NCBI GenBank assembly: GCA_934546725.1
Contig: CAKTED010000037.1
Location: 1 to 10,120, forward strand
DNA length: 10,120 bases
Reading direction: 5' to 3'
Source: an uncultured Oscillospiraceae bacterium
GTDB taxonomy: Bacteria > Bacillota > Clostridia > Oscillospirales > Oscillospiraceae
Every line of letters starts with the position of its first letter. The stretch's first letter is position 1. The notes below the pieces were generated by a model. The model saw nothing but the letters and a program-made list of their open reading frames with translations. It did not search any database and was not told the origin of the DNA. Of this stretch, positions 1 to 6,574 are shown in pieces. The translations under genes and the position numbers were made by a program.

Positions 1-100
1 TTGCGCCGCCAGCGGGCGCTCCGTCCGCAGAACATCCGCAGTTGGCGCAGAACCTGACGTTATCATCCATCGGCGCTCCACAATTTTTACAGAATGCCAT
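1..100 (-). CDS. Zinc-ribbon domain protein, N-terminal fragment (runs off left edge)
   Basis: Only the first 33 codons are inside the window. They read MAFCKNCGAPMDDNVRFCAN and continue CGCSADGAPAGGA, giving two CxxC pairs (C4/C7 and C18/C21) in the spacing of the short zinc-ribbon domain found at the N-terminus of many Bacillota proteins. The Gly/Ala-rich stretch after it looks like a linker to a domain that is not visible; in such proteins the remainder is often a membrane or low-complexity domain, but nothing here tells which. The ATG at 98-100 is preceded by GGAGGG at 108-113 with good spacing, so the start is firm. A candidate promoter lies at 151-179. The role of the full protein cannot be given. 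Confidence 0.8.
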   Translation of the reverse strand, partial: MAFCKNCGAPMDDNVRFCANCGCSADGAPAGGA

Positions 101-129
101 TTGTTTTCCCTCCAATTTTATTCTCAAAG

Positions 130-142
130 CGGCATTATGCCG
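130..142 (-). other. Small palindrome in the predicted 5' leader of the zinc-ribbon gene
   Basis: CGGCA-TTA-TGCCG forms a 5-bp stem with a 3-base loop. It falls just downstream of the transcription start expected from the promoter at 151-179 (about position 144), so it would sit almost at the 5' end of the mRNA. It could be a 5'-stabilising hairpin or an operator. There is no T-tract in either direction that would make it a convincing terminator. Confidence 0.3.
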
Positions 143-150
143 TTTTGCTT

Positions 151-179
151 ATTTTAGTATAAGCCGACGGCTTTTGCAA
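151..179 (-). promoter_or_regulatory. Candidate sigma-70/sigma-A promoter for the zinc-ribbon gene
   Basis: On the minus strand TTGCAA (174-179) and TAAAAT (151-156) are separated by exactly 17 bases. It lies in the 88-base gap between the stop of the dehydrogenase gene and the zinc-ribbon start, about 45 bases upstream of that ATG counted from the expected transcript start. This suggests the zinc-ribbon gene is not only read through from the dehydrogenase gene. Confidence 0.4.
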
Positions 180-188
180 GCCATTCCG

Positions 189-1298
189 TCATTTTTCAAA
201 AGGAAATTTATAATCAAGGCCGTACATATCGCGAACGGCGCAAAGCTCCTTCTGCACTCCCTCTCCGACAGGTACTCCCCTGTCCTTCCGCTCCTGCCAT
301 GCAAGATATTCCTTCTCCCCGGCGGTATAAATGCGGTCGTGTCCCGGGGCCTTTTTTGACGCGCGCAGCTCGCGCAGAATGTCGCCCGCCGTCTTTTTGA
401 ATCTCTCCGCTCCCATAAAGGCCCCGGTATCTATCGCAAGGAAGAAGTGTCCGAGCGGATAGGGCTTTTTCTCTCCGTGCTCGCCAATGCCCGTAAGCAT
501 CTTCATATAGCTGCCCGCCTGGAGCGCAGCCGAAAGGATCTCAACGAGCGCGGCATAGCCGTAGCCCTTATAGCCCGCGGTCTCCTCGCCGATCCCGCCC
601 AGCGGAGCCAGCGCGGCTTCCCCGGTCGTGAGCGCCTTAAGTATCTCATCGCTGTCCGTCATCGTGCCGCCGTCCGCGGTTATGACGAGCCCCGCCGGAG
701 TCGGCTTCCCGCTGCGGCTGTAATACTCTATCTTTCCGCGCTGGATAATACTCGTAGCACAGTCTATCACAAACGGGAACTCCTCATCCGTCGGCAGTCC
801 GAAGGTGAGCGGGTTCGTCCCCATCATGTTCTCGACGCCGAACGTGGGCGCTATTGACGGGCGCGCGTTCGTTCCGCACATGCCTATCATATTTTCCTTC
901 GTGGCCATCGTGGCATAATATCCGGCTATGCCGAAATGCGTGGAATTTCTCGCCGCCACCATACCCATACCGCATTTTTTCGCCTTTTCCACCGCCATGG
1001 CCATGCAGTGCCGGGCTATGACCATGCCCATGCCGTTGTGTCCGTCCACGACGGCCGTGGTGGGCGTTTCGCGCAGCACCTCAAGCTCAGTTACGGGATT
1101 GAGTATGCCGCTGCGTATGCGATCAATATATATCGGTTTAAACCTGTTCACACCGTGGGATTCTATCCCTCGGCGATCGCTTTCCATGAGAACATCCGCG
1201 CATATCTCAGCGTCAGCCTTCGGCACTCCCGCCGCCATGAACGCATCGCGCATGAAGCTGCCGATAAGCTCCCATGATACACAGGGTCTTGTTTCCAT
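189..1298 (-). CDS. Ldh_2-family NAD(P)-dependent malate/L-lactate/ureidoglycolate-type dehydrogenase
   Basis: A 369-residue member of the malate/L-lactate dehydrogenase (Ldh_2) family, soluble cytoplasmic oxidoreductases with a non-Rossmann NAD(P) fold that interconvert 2-oxoacids or imines and the reduced acids (AllD ureidoglycolate, ComC sulfolactate, YlbC/YiaK, DpkA). Visible family landmarks are GIESHGVNRF at 44-53, whose Ser47-His48 pair is the catalytic segment, NSTHFGIAGYY from 118, the GTNPLTFGLPT nucleotide-binding segment at 160-170, and KGYGYAALVE at 244-253. The reading frame is open to 1379, but an excellent promoter (1375-1403) places its -10 box on that upstream ATG, and AGAAGGATGGGG precedes the ATG at 1298 with usable spacing. 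Family alignment also starts here, so 1298 is preferred. Substrate cannot be fixed; an AllD-like role in purine breakdown is tempting because of xpt upstream, but is only inference. Confidence 0.9.
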   Translation of the reverse strand: METRPCVSWELIGSFMRDAFMAAGVPKADAEICADVLMESDRRGIESHGVNRFKPIYIDRIRSGILNPVTELEVLRETPTTAVVDGHNGMGMVIARHCMAMAVEKAKKCGMGMVAARNSTHFGIAGYYATMATKENMIGMCGTNARPSIAPTFGVENMMGTNPLTFGLPTDEEFPFVIDCATSIIQRGKIEYYSRSGKPTPAGLVITADGGTMTDSDEILKALTTGEAALAPLGGIGEETAGYKGYGYAALVEILSAALQAGSYMKMLTGIGEHGEKKPYPLGHFFLAIDTGAFMGAERFKKTAGDILRELRASKKAPGHDRIYTAGEKEYLAWQERKDRGVPVGEGVQKELCAVRDMYGLDYKFPFEK

Positions 1299-1374
1299 TG
1301 CCTGCCCCATCCTTCTTTCAGCGTATTCCGCCGCAGCGCAACCAACCAGTGCTTCTCCCGCGGCATGATTATTA

Positions 1375-1403
1375 ATCATATCATTTCAACCGCAAAAGTT
1401 CAA
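1375..1403 (-). promoter_or_regulatory. Sigma-A promoter for the Ldh_2 dehydrogenase gene
   Basis: On the minus strand TTGAAC (1398-1403) and TATGAT (1375-1380) are spaced by 17 bases. Transcription would begin near 1368, giving a leader of roughly 70 bases before the ATG at 1298. This is evidence against the longer reading of the dehydrogenase beginning at 1379. A perfect TTGACA also occurs just upstream (near 1413-1418), but nothing resembling a -10 sits 17 bases from it. Confidence 0.55.
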
Positions 1404-1417
1404 TACGCCAATCTGTC

Positions 1418-1438
1418 AAAAAAGCATTTCTGCGAAAT
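1418..1438 (-). terminator. Weak candidate terminator downstream of xpt
   Basis: Read on the minus strand, an ATTTC/GAAAT hairpin (1426-1430 with 1434-1438, loop of three) is followed after two bases by six T residues (1418-1423). It lies 11-31 bases beyond the xpt stop, in the right place and orientation. The stem is short and AT-only apart from one pair per arm, so partial read-through into the dehydrogenase gene is likely. Confidence 0.35.
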
Positions 1439-1448
1439 TGTGTCCCGC

Positions 1449-2018
1449 TCAAAACTCGAGGCTGTTATCCTCGCCGATGGACTTTATGATGGCCAGAGAC
1501 TCAAGCTTAAGACCCATGCCGCGCAGCAGCTTGCCGCCCTCCTGGAAGCCCTTTTCTATCGCAATACCGCAGCCGCAGAGGGTGGCTCCAGCCTGCTCGA
1601 TTATGGACTTCAGCCCAAGCACCGCCTGTCCGTTTGCAAGAAAATCGTCAATTATAAGTATGCGATCCTCAGGATACAGATATTTTCTGGAAACCACCAT
1701 CGTATAGTCGTTCCCATGCGTAAATGAATGAACCTTTGCTGAATAAAGCTCGGAGTCCAGATTGCTTGTTTTGGACTTTTTTGCAAAGACGACCGGCACC
1801 TCAAAAAACTGCGCAGTAACGCAGGCAATACCGATGCCCGACGCCTCGACTGTGAGTATTTTATTCACGCCGTCGTCCCCGAAAAGGCGAAAAAACTCTT
1901 TCCCCATCTCGCGATATACCTTCCAGTCCAGCTGATGATTAAGAAAGCTGTCCACCTTCACCACACCGCCTGGGCGCACCTCGCCATACTGCCTTATCAT
2001 GTCCTCAAGATATTTCAT
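1449..2018 (-). CDS. xpt: Xanthine phosphoribosyltransferase
   Basis: Salvage enzyme that transfers phosphoribose from PRPP to xanthine to make XMP, feeding guanine nucleotide synthesis in the cytoplasm. The 189-residue protein matches the Bacillus subtilis type along its length: LKVDSFLNHQ-like VVKVDSFLNHQ near 18-29, KILTVEASGIG, VPVVFAKK, then the PRPP-binding loop IDDFLANGQA at 123-132 and the C-terminal IEKGFQEGG and LESLAIIKSI segments. Length is as expected (about 190-195). The frame could begin at a GTG four codons earlier (2030), but that codon lies inside the AAGGTG ribosome site that serves the ATG at 2018, and family N-termini align with MKYLEDMI. It lies 26 bases downstream of the ParB-like/BMP gene with no terminator or riboswitch between, so the two are almost certainly cotranscribed. 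Confidence 0.96.
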   Translation of the reverse strand: MKYLEDMIRQYGEVRPGGVVKVDSFLNHQLDWKVYREMGKEFFRLFGDDGVNKILTVEASGIGIACVTAQFFEVPVVFAKKSKTSNLDSELYSAKVHSFTHGNDYTMVVSRKYLYPEDRILIIDDFLANGQAVLGLKSIIEQAGATLCGCGIAIEKGFQEGGKLLRGMGLKLESLAIIKSIGEDNSLEF

Positions 2019-2044
2019 TTTCTCTCTCACCTTAAATTATTTAT

Positions 2045-3961
2045 TCAAACAACAGGATTCAGCTCTCTTACCGAGCTTTCAAACCATGCTATCTCCTGAA
2101 TCTCCATCAGCGACGGAGCCACGCCCTTTTCAATGCGCAGTCTGCCGCTGTTATCATACACAGGCCCCTCGAAGGGGTTGAAGTTCGTGTTATTGATAAG
2201 CCCTCGAAAGATGTCCAAAAGGCGCACTGCGTTTCTCCCCACAACGAAGTTTACGGGCAGAACATCCATAACGCCAGTACTCATTCCCCAGCCAAAGTGG
2301 ATCGGATTGCCGTCAATATTTCTGCTTTCAAGCAGGCGTGTACGTCCCTGAATGGCATCGTTTATAACGGTATCGTAAAACGGCTCCCAGTCAAAGGTGG
2401 CCGCCGCGTAGCTCTCAAGCGGATAGCCGAGGCGGTTTATCTGATAAAGCTGGGCGTAAACCTCGTTAAACGCCTTGCGCTCAAGGTGATTATCCGGCGA
2501 ATGGCGGCAGAACGCCACATCAGCGCCGCAGGCGGCAAATTCCGTCCTTGCATGATCGTGCTCGCTCCAGTCGTTCACTCTTTGCAGGCGGTAATCCAGC
2601 ACTATCGCCTTGGGATTCGTCAGCCGTGCGCCAAGGGCAAAGGCATTTGCCTCATAGCAGGTGTTCCGCCCCTCCGAAAAGCCCATGACATCCATATAGC
2701 CGATAAGCCCCGTCTGGCTCATGGCTCCGGCAAAAACACCGCACAGGAACGTTATGTCATACATTTTGCTGAAATAAGTATTAAGGTTTTTACCCTCGTG
2801 CGGAGTATCGCAGTTGAGGACTATCATCTCCGGGTTTTCCAGCGCAATGCGCAGGCTTGCGTCAGACATTGTCGGGCAGGTCGTGAAAAGCACGTCCGGC
2901 TTATCCTCTATCAGCTCAAGCAGCTGCTGATAGCATTTTTCCTTATCGGAGGTATCAATGCCAAACTTCTGCATTACCTGAAGCCTGTCACTGTATTTTT
3001 TTACAACGCGCTCTATTGCAACGGCATGGCAGCGGGTAAATATATTCGTTCTGTAAGTTCCGTCAAAGGCAAAGGCCACCTTCAGCTTGCCGCGTGCTCT
3101 GCTCCGCTTTGCCGGAGTAACGGTGTCCTCGGCCTCGACCTCCATGGTATCCCGCTGGCGGCTTCCAGACGCAAGCAGAAACTGTGCCCGGCAGTTTCTG
3201 ATCCTGCGCACAAGCTGGCGCGGCTTTTCCATATACGGATATCCGTATATGCCGATATATTCCACCATGGCGTCGCCTGTCGTCATGTTCATATCCGGCA
3301 TTTTTGCCGCCTTATATGCCTCGCGGAAGCTGCGGAAGGTCTGGTTTATAACCGTCTCAACGTTATCCGTGATATCGGGGCGGCTTTTCAGCAGAGCCTC
3401 GGTGTATTTCACCAGCCTGGTAAAATTGCCGCGCTTTGAAAACCACAGGTTATCAAAGTACATTCTTCGATCATAGTCAAGGAACTCGTAGTAAATGGAT
3501 ATTTCCGTATTGCTCTCGTCGCGCTCCGGAATCAGGCGCGTCACGTTTGCATACACCGATGCCGCCCCGACATAGTTCAGTATGCTTACACGTTTATTGC
3601 CCTCCTGAACGTAATAGCGGTTCATATATTCGTACACCTTGATGTGCTCACGAATACCCTCTCTGAGCTGGCTGGAATATACGGCCTGCCACTTGAGCGC
3701 AAACTCGGTATCGTCCGCAAGCAGCGGCATGAAGTTCCCCGCAAAGGAATTGCTCCTTGACGCCATGCGCGTACCGATGACCTTTTTCAGCGGGATCTCA
3801 TGATAGCCAAGGTTGATCTCGCCGACGATCTCAACGCCGTGCAGCCTGTCCTCCAGTACGGGCAGATAGCCCTTCCACTCGTTTTTTGAATGCTCGGATA
3901 AAAACCTGCGCCCCAGCTTGCGGGCCGCCTGATACGCCGCGCGGCTTTCCTGATCCGCCAT
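2045..3961 (-). CDS. Cytoplasmic ParB-like/BMP-domain fusion protein (PnrA-like nucleoside-binding fold)
   Basis: A 638-residue protein whose C-terminal half (from about residue 292) is a BMP/PnrA-type periplasmic-binding fold: LKVAFAFDGTYR, PDVLFTTCPTMSDAS, YFSKMYDITFLCGVFAGAMS, TGLIGYMDVMG and NAFALGARLTNPKAI are the usual landmarks. BMP proteins normally are exported lipoproteins that deliver nucleosides to ABC importers, but no signal peptide or lipobox is visible here. The N-terminal part holds a ParB/sulfiredoxin-like core: an IPLKKVIGT segment at about 56-64, then SRSNSFAGNFMPLL, then YVQEGNKRVSIL at 117-128. A helical stretch of about 100 residues and an Arg/Lys-rich linker join the halves. 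The start at 3961 has AGGGGAAG upstream; the extra 14 codons to 4003 have no ribosome site. Cotranscription with xpt suggests purine sensing or handling inside the cell; the biochemical function is not known to me. Confidence 0.85.
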   Translation of the reverse strand: MADQESRAAYQAARKLGRRFLSEHSKNEWKGYLPVLEDRLHGVEIVGEINLGYHEIPLKKVIGTRMASRSNSFAGNFMPLLADDTEFALKWQAVYSSQLREGIREHIKVYEYMNRYYVQEGNKRVSILNYVGAASVYANVTRLIPERDESNTEISIYYEFLDYDRRMYFDNLWFSKRGNFTRLVKYTEALLKSRPDITDNVETVINQTFRSFREAYKAAKMPDMNMTTGDAMVEYIGIYGYPYMEKPRQLVRRIRNCRAQFLLASGSRQRDTMEVEAEDTVTPAKRSRARGKLKVAFAFDGTYRTNIFTRCHAVAIERVVKKYSDRLQVMQKFGIDTSDKEKCYQQLLELIEDKPDVLFTTCPTMSDASLRIALENPEMIVLNCDTPHEGKNLNTYFSKMYDITFLCGVFAGAMSQTGLIGYMDVMGFSEGRNTCYEANAFALGARLTNPKAIVLDYRLQRVNDWSEHDHARTEFAACGADVAFCRHSPDNHLERKAFNEVYAQLYQINRLGYPLESYAAATFDWEPFYDTVINDAIQGRTRLLESRNIDGNPIHFGWGMSTGVMDVLPVNFVVGRNAVRLLDIFRGLINNTNFNPFEGPVYDNSGRLRIEKGVAPSLMEIQEIAWFESSVRELNPVV

Positions 3962-4022
3962 AAGTCTTCCCCTTCCTTCCCTGATTTCTGTTCCGCTGCG
4001 CATGTCTGCACATGCATGACTG

Positions 4023-4059
4023 ATTATATCATTATAATTTCTTTAATACAAGGTTACAA
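4023..4059 (-). promoter_or_regulatory. Two overlapping promoters for the ParB-like/BMP-xpt operon
   Basis: On the minus strand there are two full promoters shifted by 8 bases. The first has TTGTAA (4054-4059), 17 bases, TATAAT (4031-4036). The second has TTGTAT (4046-4051), 17 bases, TATAAT (4023-4028). Both -10 boxes are perfect. Predicted transcripts would begin near 4016 and 4024, giving leaders of roughly 55-63 bases. No purine riboswitch core is visible in that leader. Confidence 0.6.
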
Positions 4060-4108
4060 TTAAAATCCTAAAATAATTTAATAAATTTATATCCATTCTT
4101 CGCGGAAT

Positions 4109-6568
4109 GTGGTAAAATCAAGGCGTATTTATACGGTATTTCAGGAGGTGGACTCTATCAGAAAGCAGCTTGAGCCCGAGCGTCCCGCAAATCCCGCCCG
4201 CATCACTGCCGAGACCGATATCGGCCTGAGCGAGGCGGAGGTAGCGCAGCGCGTCAGCGAGGGCTATGTAAACGTTTCCACAGACTCCAATACTCGCTCC
4301 GTCAGGGAGATAATCTGCAAAAACGTTTTTACCTACTTCAACCTTATCTTTTTTTTCCTGGCGGCCTGCGTCATACTCGTCGGCTCGTTCCGCGACCTGA
4401 CCTTCATGCCGGTCATTATCATCAACACCGTTATCGGCATCTTTCAGGAGCTTCGCTCAAAGAAAACTCTCGATAAGCTCTCGCTCCTCGCCGTGCCGAA
4501 CGCCCGCGTTATCCGCGCCGGGCAGGAAATGAGCATAAGCTCCACGGAGGTCGTGCTCGACGACATCATGCTACTCTCGGCGGGCGACCAGATATCGGCG
4601 GACGCCGTTCTCCTGGACGGCGCCGTGCAGGTAAACGAGGCCATGCTCACCGGCGAAACGGACGAGATCCCCAAGACGGCGGGAAGCAGTCTTCTCTCCG
4701 GCAGCTTCGTCGTGGCCGGAAACTGCCGCGCACGCGTCGAGGCCGTGGGCAGCGATTCCTACATATCAAAGCTCAGCCGCGAGGCAAAGCGGATGAAAAA
4801 GCAGAGCAAGTCGGAAATGATGCGCAGCCTCTCCCGCCTTGTAACGGTCATAGGCTTCGCCATAATCCCCGTGGGCCTGCTGCTGTTCTATAATCAGCAC
4901 ACAACGCTCGGGCTTGATATGAAGCGCAGCGTCGTTTCCACTGTCGCGGCGATAATAGGCATGATCCCCGAGGGGCTGTACCTCCTCACGACCGTCGCTC
5001 TCGCCGTGAGCACCATAAAGCTCGCGCAGAAGCGCACGCTCGTCCACGATCTGAACTGCATTGAGGCCCTCGCGCGGGTGAACGTCCTCTGCGTTGATAA
5101 AACCGGCACGATCACAAAGCCCTCCATGAACGTTGAAGAGCTTGTCATCCTCGACCCTGACCGTTTTTCTCCGGACGACGTTATGGCCATCCTGCGCGAC
5201 CACGTGGAAAACCTTCACGATTCAAACGAAACAGGCGCAGCGCTCGCAAAGCGCTTCGGCGGCAGCGAATATCGCCCCGCACGCTCCGTAATAGCATTCA
5301 GCTCCGCCACAAAGTACAGCGGCGCCGTTTATAATGACGATGAGACGTATCTCCTCGGCGCGCCGGACATTCTCCTCGCGGGACGCTACGGTGAGTTTGC
5401 CGAGGTCATTCAGCCCTATGCCGACAGCGGCATGCGCGTTCTGCTCTCGGCCATGTATGACGGCGACCTTGAGGCCGACGGCTTCGACTGTTCAAAAATA
5501 TACCCCATAGCGCTCATTCTGCTTTCAAACGACATACGCGACAATGCCCGCGCCACCTTTGAATATTTCGAGCGGCAGAACGTTGAGGTGAAGGTCATAT
5601 CCGGCGATAATCCGGCGACGGTCTCCAACATAGCTCTCAAGGCAGGGATAAAGGGTGCTGAAAACTATGTCGACGCCACCACCCTTACAAACGAAATAAA
5701 GCTTCGCGCCGCCGCCGTGCAGTACACGGTTTTCGGCCGCGTAACGCCGGAGCAGAAGAAAAAGCTCGTTCTCGCGCTCAAGGCGGCGGGAAAAACCGTG
5801 GCCATGACGGGCGACGGCGTAAACGACGTTCTCGCGCTCAAATCCGCCGATTGCAGCGTTGCCATGGCGTCCGGCAGCGATGCCGCCTGCCAGGTATCGC
5901 AGCTCGTTCTGCTCGATTCCGATTTTGCCTCCATGCCGTCCGTCGTTGACGAGGGCCGCAGGGTCATAAACAACATTGAACGCTCGGCCTCGCTATTCCT
6001 TGTGAAAAACATCTTCTCCTTCACTCTCGCGGTAATATCCATGATAGCCGTGCTCCCATACCCCGTTACTTCGGCGCAGCTTTCGCTCGTAAGTGTGCTT
6101 ACGATCGGCATTCCGTCCTTTTTCCTCGCGCTGGAGCCGGACGTAAAGCCGATAAGCGGGCGCTTTCTGACAAACGTTCTTCTCAAAGCGCTTCCGGCGG
6201 GCATTACGGACGTTCTCGTCATTCTCGGCGTTATAGCGTTCAGCTTCGCCTTTGATATGCCGAGCGATCAGATGTCCACGGTTTCCGCGATACTCATGAG
6301 CGTCGTCGGTCTGCTGATGCTCTACCGGACCTGTACGCCGTTTTCAAAAATGCGTAAGGTCCTCTTCATCGGTATTCTCGCGATCTTCAGCTTCTGCGTG
6401 CTGTTTCTCAAGAATCTTTTCGCGCTCTCGCCGCTCAATTATGGCGAGGTCCTCGTGCTCGTCGTCTTCTCCATCTCGGCGCTGCCGATAATGGACTTCG
6501 TAAACAAAAGCCTCACCCTATTCAAGGATTGGGTACACAGGAAAAAATCAAAAAACAGAAATGGATGA
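4109..6568 (+). CDS. CtpE/Exp7-like P-type cation-transporting ATPase
   Basis: A membrane P-type ATPase of 819 residues in the longest reading, of the subgroup typified by Mycobacterium CtpE (Ca2+) and pneumococcal Exp7. Order of parts: cytoplasmic N-terminus with GLSEAEVAQRVSEGYVN at 39-55, two membrane helices (about 76-112), actuator domain with TGET at 181-184, helices 3-4 with the ion-site PEGL at 287-290, phosphorylation site DKTGT with Asp330, nucleotide domain, hinge GDGVND at 568-573, and six C-terminal helices from about 630. All catalytic motifs are intact. There is no N-terminal metal-binding Cys motif, so heavy-metal export is unlikely; Ca2+ or another hard cation is favoured by family. 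The GTG at 4109 has no ribosome site and overlaps a promoter-like element; translation may begin near 4148-4157 instead. First gene of a four-gene operon; murT-like gene follows after 6 bases. Confidence 0.93.
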   Translation: MVKSRRIYTVFQEVDSIRKQLEPERPANPARITAETDIGLSEAEVAQRVSEGYVNVSTDSNTRSVREIICKNVFTYFNLIFFFLAACVILVGSFRDLTFMPVIIINTVIGIFQELRSKKTLDKLSLLAVPNARVIRAGQEMSISSTEVVLDDIMLLSAGDQISADAVLLDGAVQVNEAMLTGETDEIPKTAGSSLLSGSFVVAGNCRARVEAVGSDSYISKLSREAKRMKKQSKSEMMRSLSRLVTVIGFAIIPVGLLLFYNQHTTLGLDMKRSVVSTVAAIIGMIPEGLYLLTTVALAVSTIKLAQKRTLVHDLNCIEALARVNVLCVDKTGTITKPSMNVEELVILDPDRFSPDDVMAILRDHVENLHDSNETGAALAKRFGGSEYRPARSVIAFSSATKYSGAVYNDDETYLLGAPDILLAGRYGEFAEVIQPYADSGMRVLLSAMYDGDLEADGFDCSKIYPIALILLSNDIRDNARATFEYFERQNVEVKVISGDNPATVSNIALKAGIKGAENYVDATTLTNEIKLRAAAVQYTVFGRVTPEQKKKLVLALKAAGKTVAMTGDGVNDVLALKSADCSVAMASGSDAACQVSQLVLLDSDFASMPSVVDEGRRVINNIERSASLFLVKNIFSFTLAVISMIAVLPYPVTSAQLSLVSVLTIGIPSFFLALEPDVKPISGRFLTNVLLKALPAGITDVLVILGVIAFSFAFDMPSDQMSTVSAILMSVVGLLMLYRTCTPFSKMRKVLFIGILAIFSFCVLFLKNLFALSPLNYGEVLVLVVFSISALPIMDFVNKSLTLFKDWVHRKKSKNRNG
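4110..4118 (+). promoter_or_regulatory. Candidate extended -10 promoter for the ATPase-murT-gatD-HAD operon
   Basis: TGG-TAAAAT is an extended -10 element; the -35 region 17 bases upstream (about 4090-4095) is poor, as is common for extended -10 promoters. It would start transcription near 4125, downstream of the GTG at 4109 that begins the longest reading of the ATPase and about 18 bases upstream of a strong ribosome site at 4143. Confidence 0.4.
4143..4150 (+). promoter_or_regulatory. Strong Shine-Dalgarno site with no canonical start codon after it
   Basis: AGGAGGTG is a near-perfect anti-16S match, inside the longest reading of the ATPase gene. At the proper distance (7-9 bases) the only in-frame candidate is ATC at 4157-4159; the GTG at 4148 overlaps the site itself. 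It probably decides the real ATPase start, which would then be non-canonical. Confidence 0.5.
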
Positions 6569-6574
6569 ATTAAC

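Noticed and set aside
161..173. AAGCC-GAC-GGCTT hairpin as a terminator for the dehydrogenase gene
   Set aside because: The stem is short, has no T-tract in the minus direction, and sits inside the spacer of a promoter candidate.
1299..1379. Longer start for the Ldh_2 dehydrogenase at ATG 1379 (27 extra residues)
   Set aside because: The ATG overlaps a well-formed -10 box (TATGAT with TTGAAC 17 bases upstream), has no ribosome site, and the extra residues are not part of the family fold.
2297..3439. Long plus-strand open frame of 380 codons
   Set aside because: It lies antisense within the ParB-like/BMP gene, its translation resembles no known family, and it has no ribosome site or promoter. 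It is a shadow of the real minus-strand gene.
3962..4060. Purine riboswitch in front of the ParB-like/BMP-xpt operon
   Set aside because: xpt is a classic purine riboswitch target, but the predicted leader is only about 55-63 bases and shows no conserved purine-aptamer core or loop pair.
4109..6568. Heavy-metal (CopA/ZntA type) assignment for the P-type ATPase
   Set aside because: There is no N-terminal CxxC metal-binding domain and no CPC/CPH motif in helix 4; PEGL is present instead.
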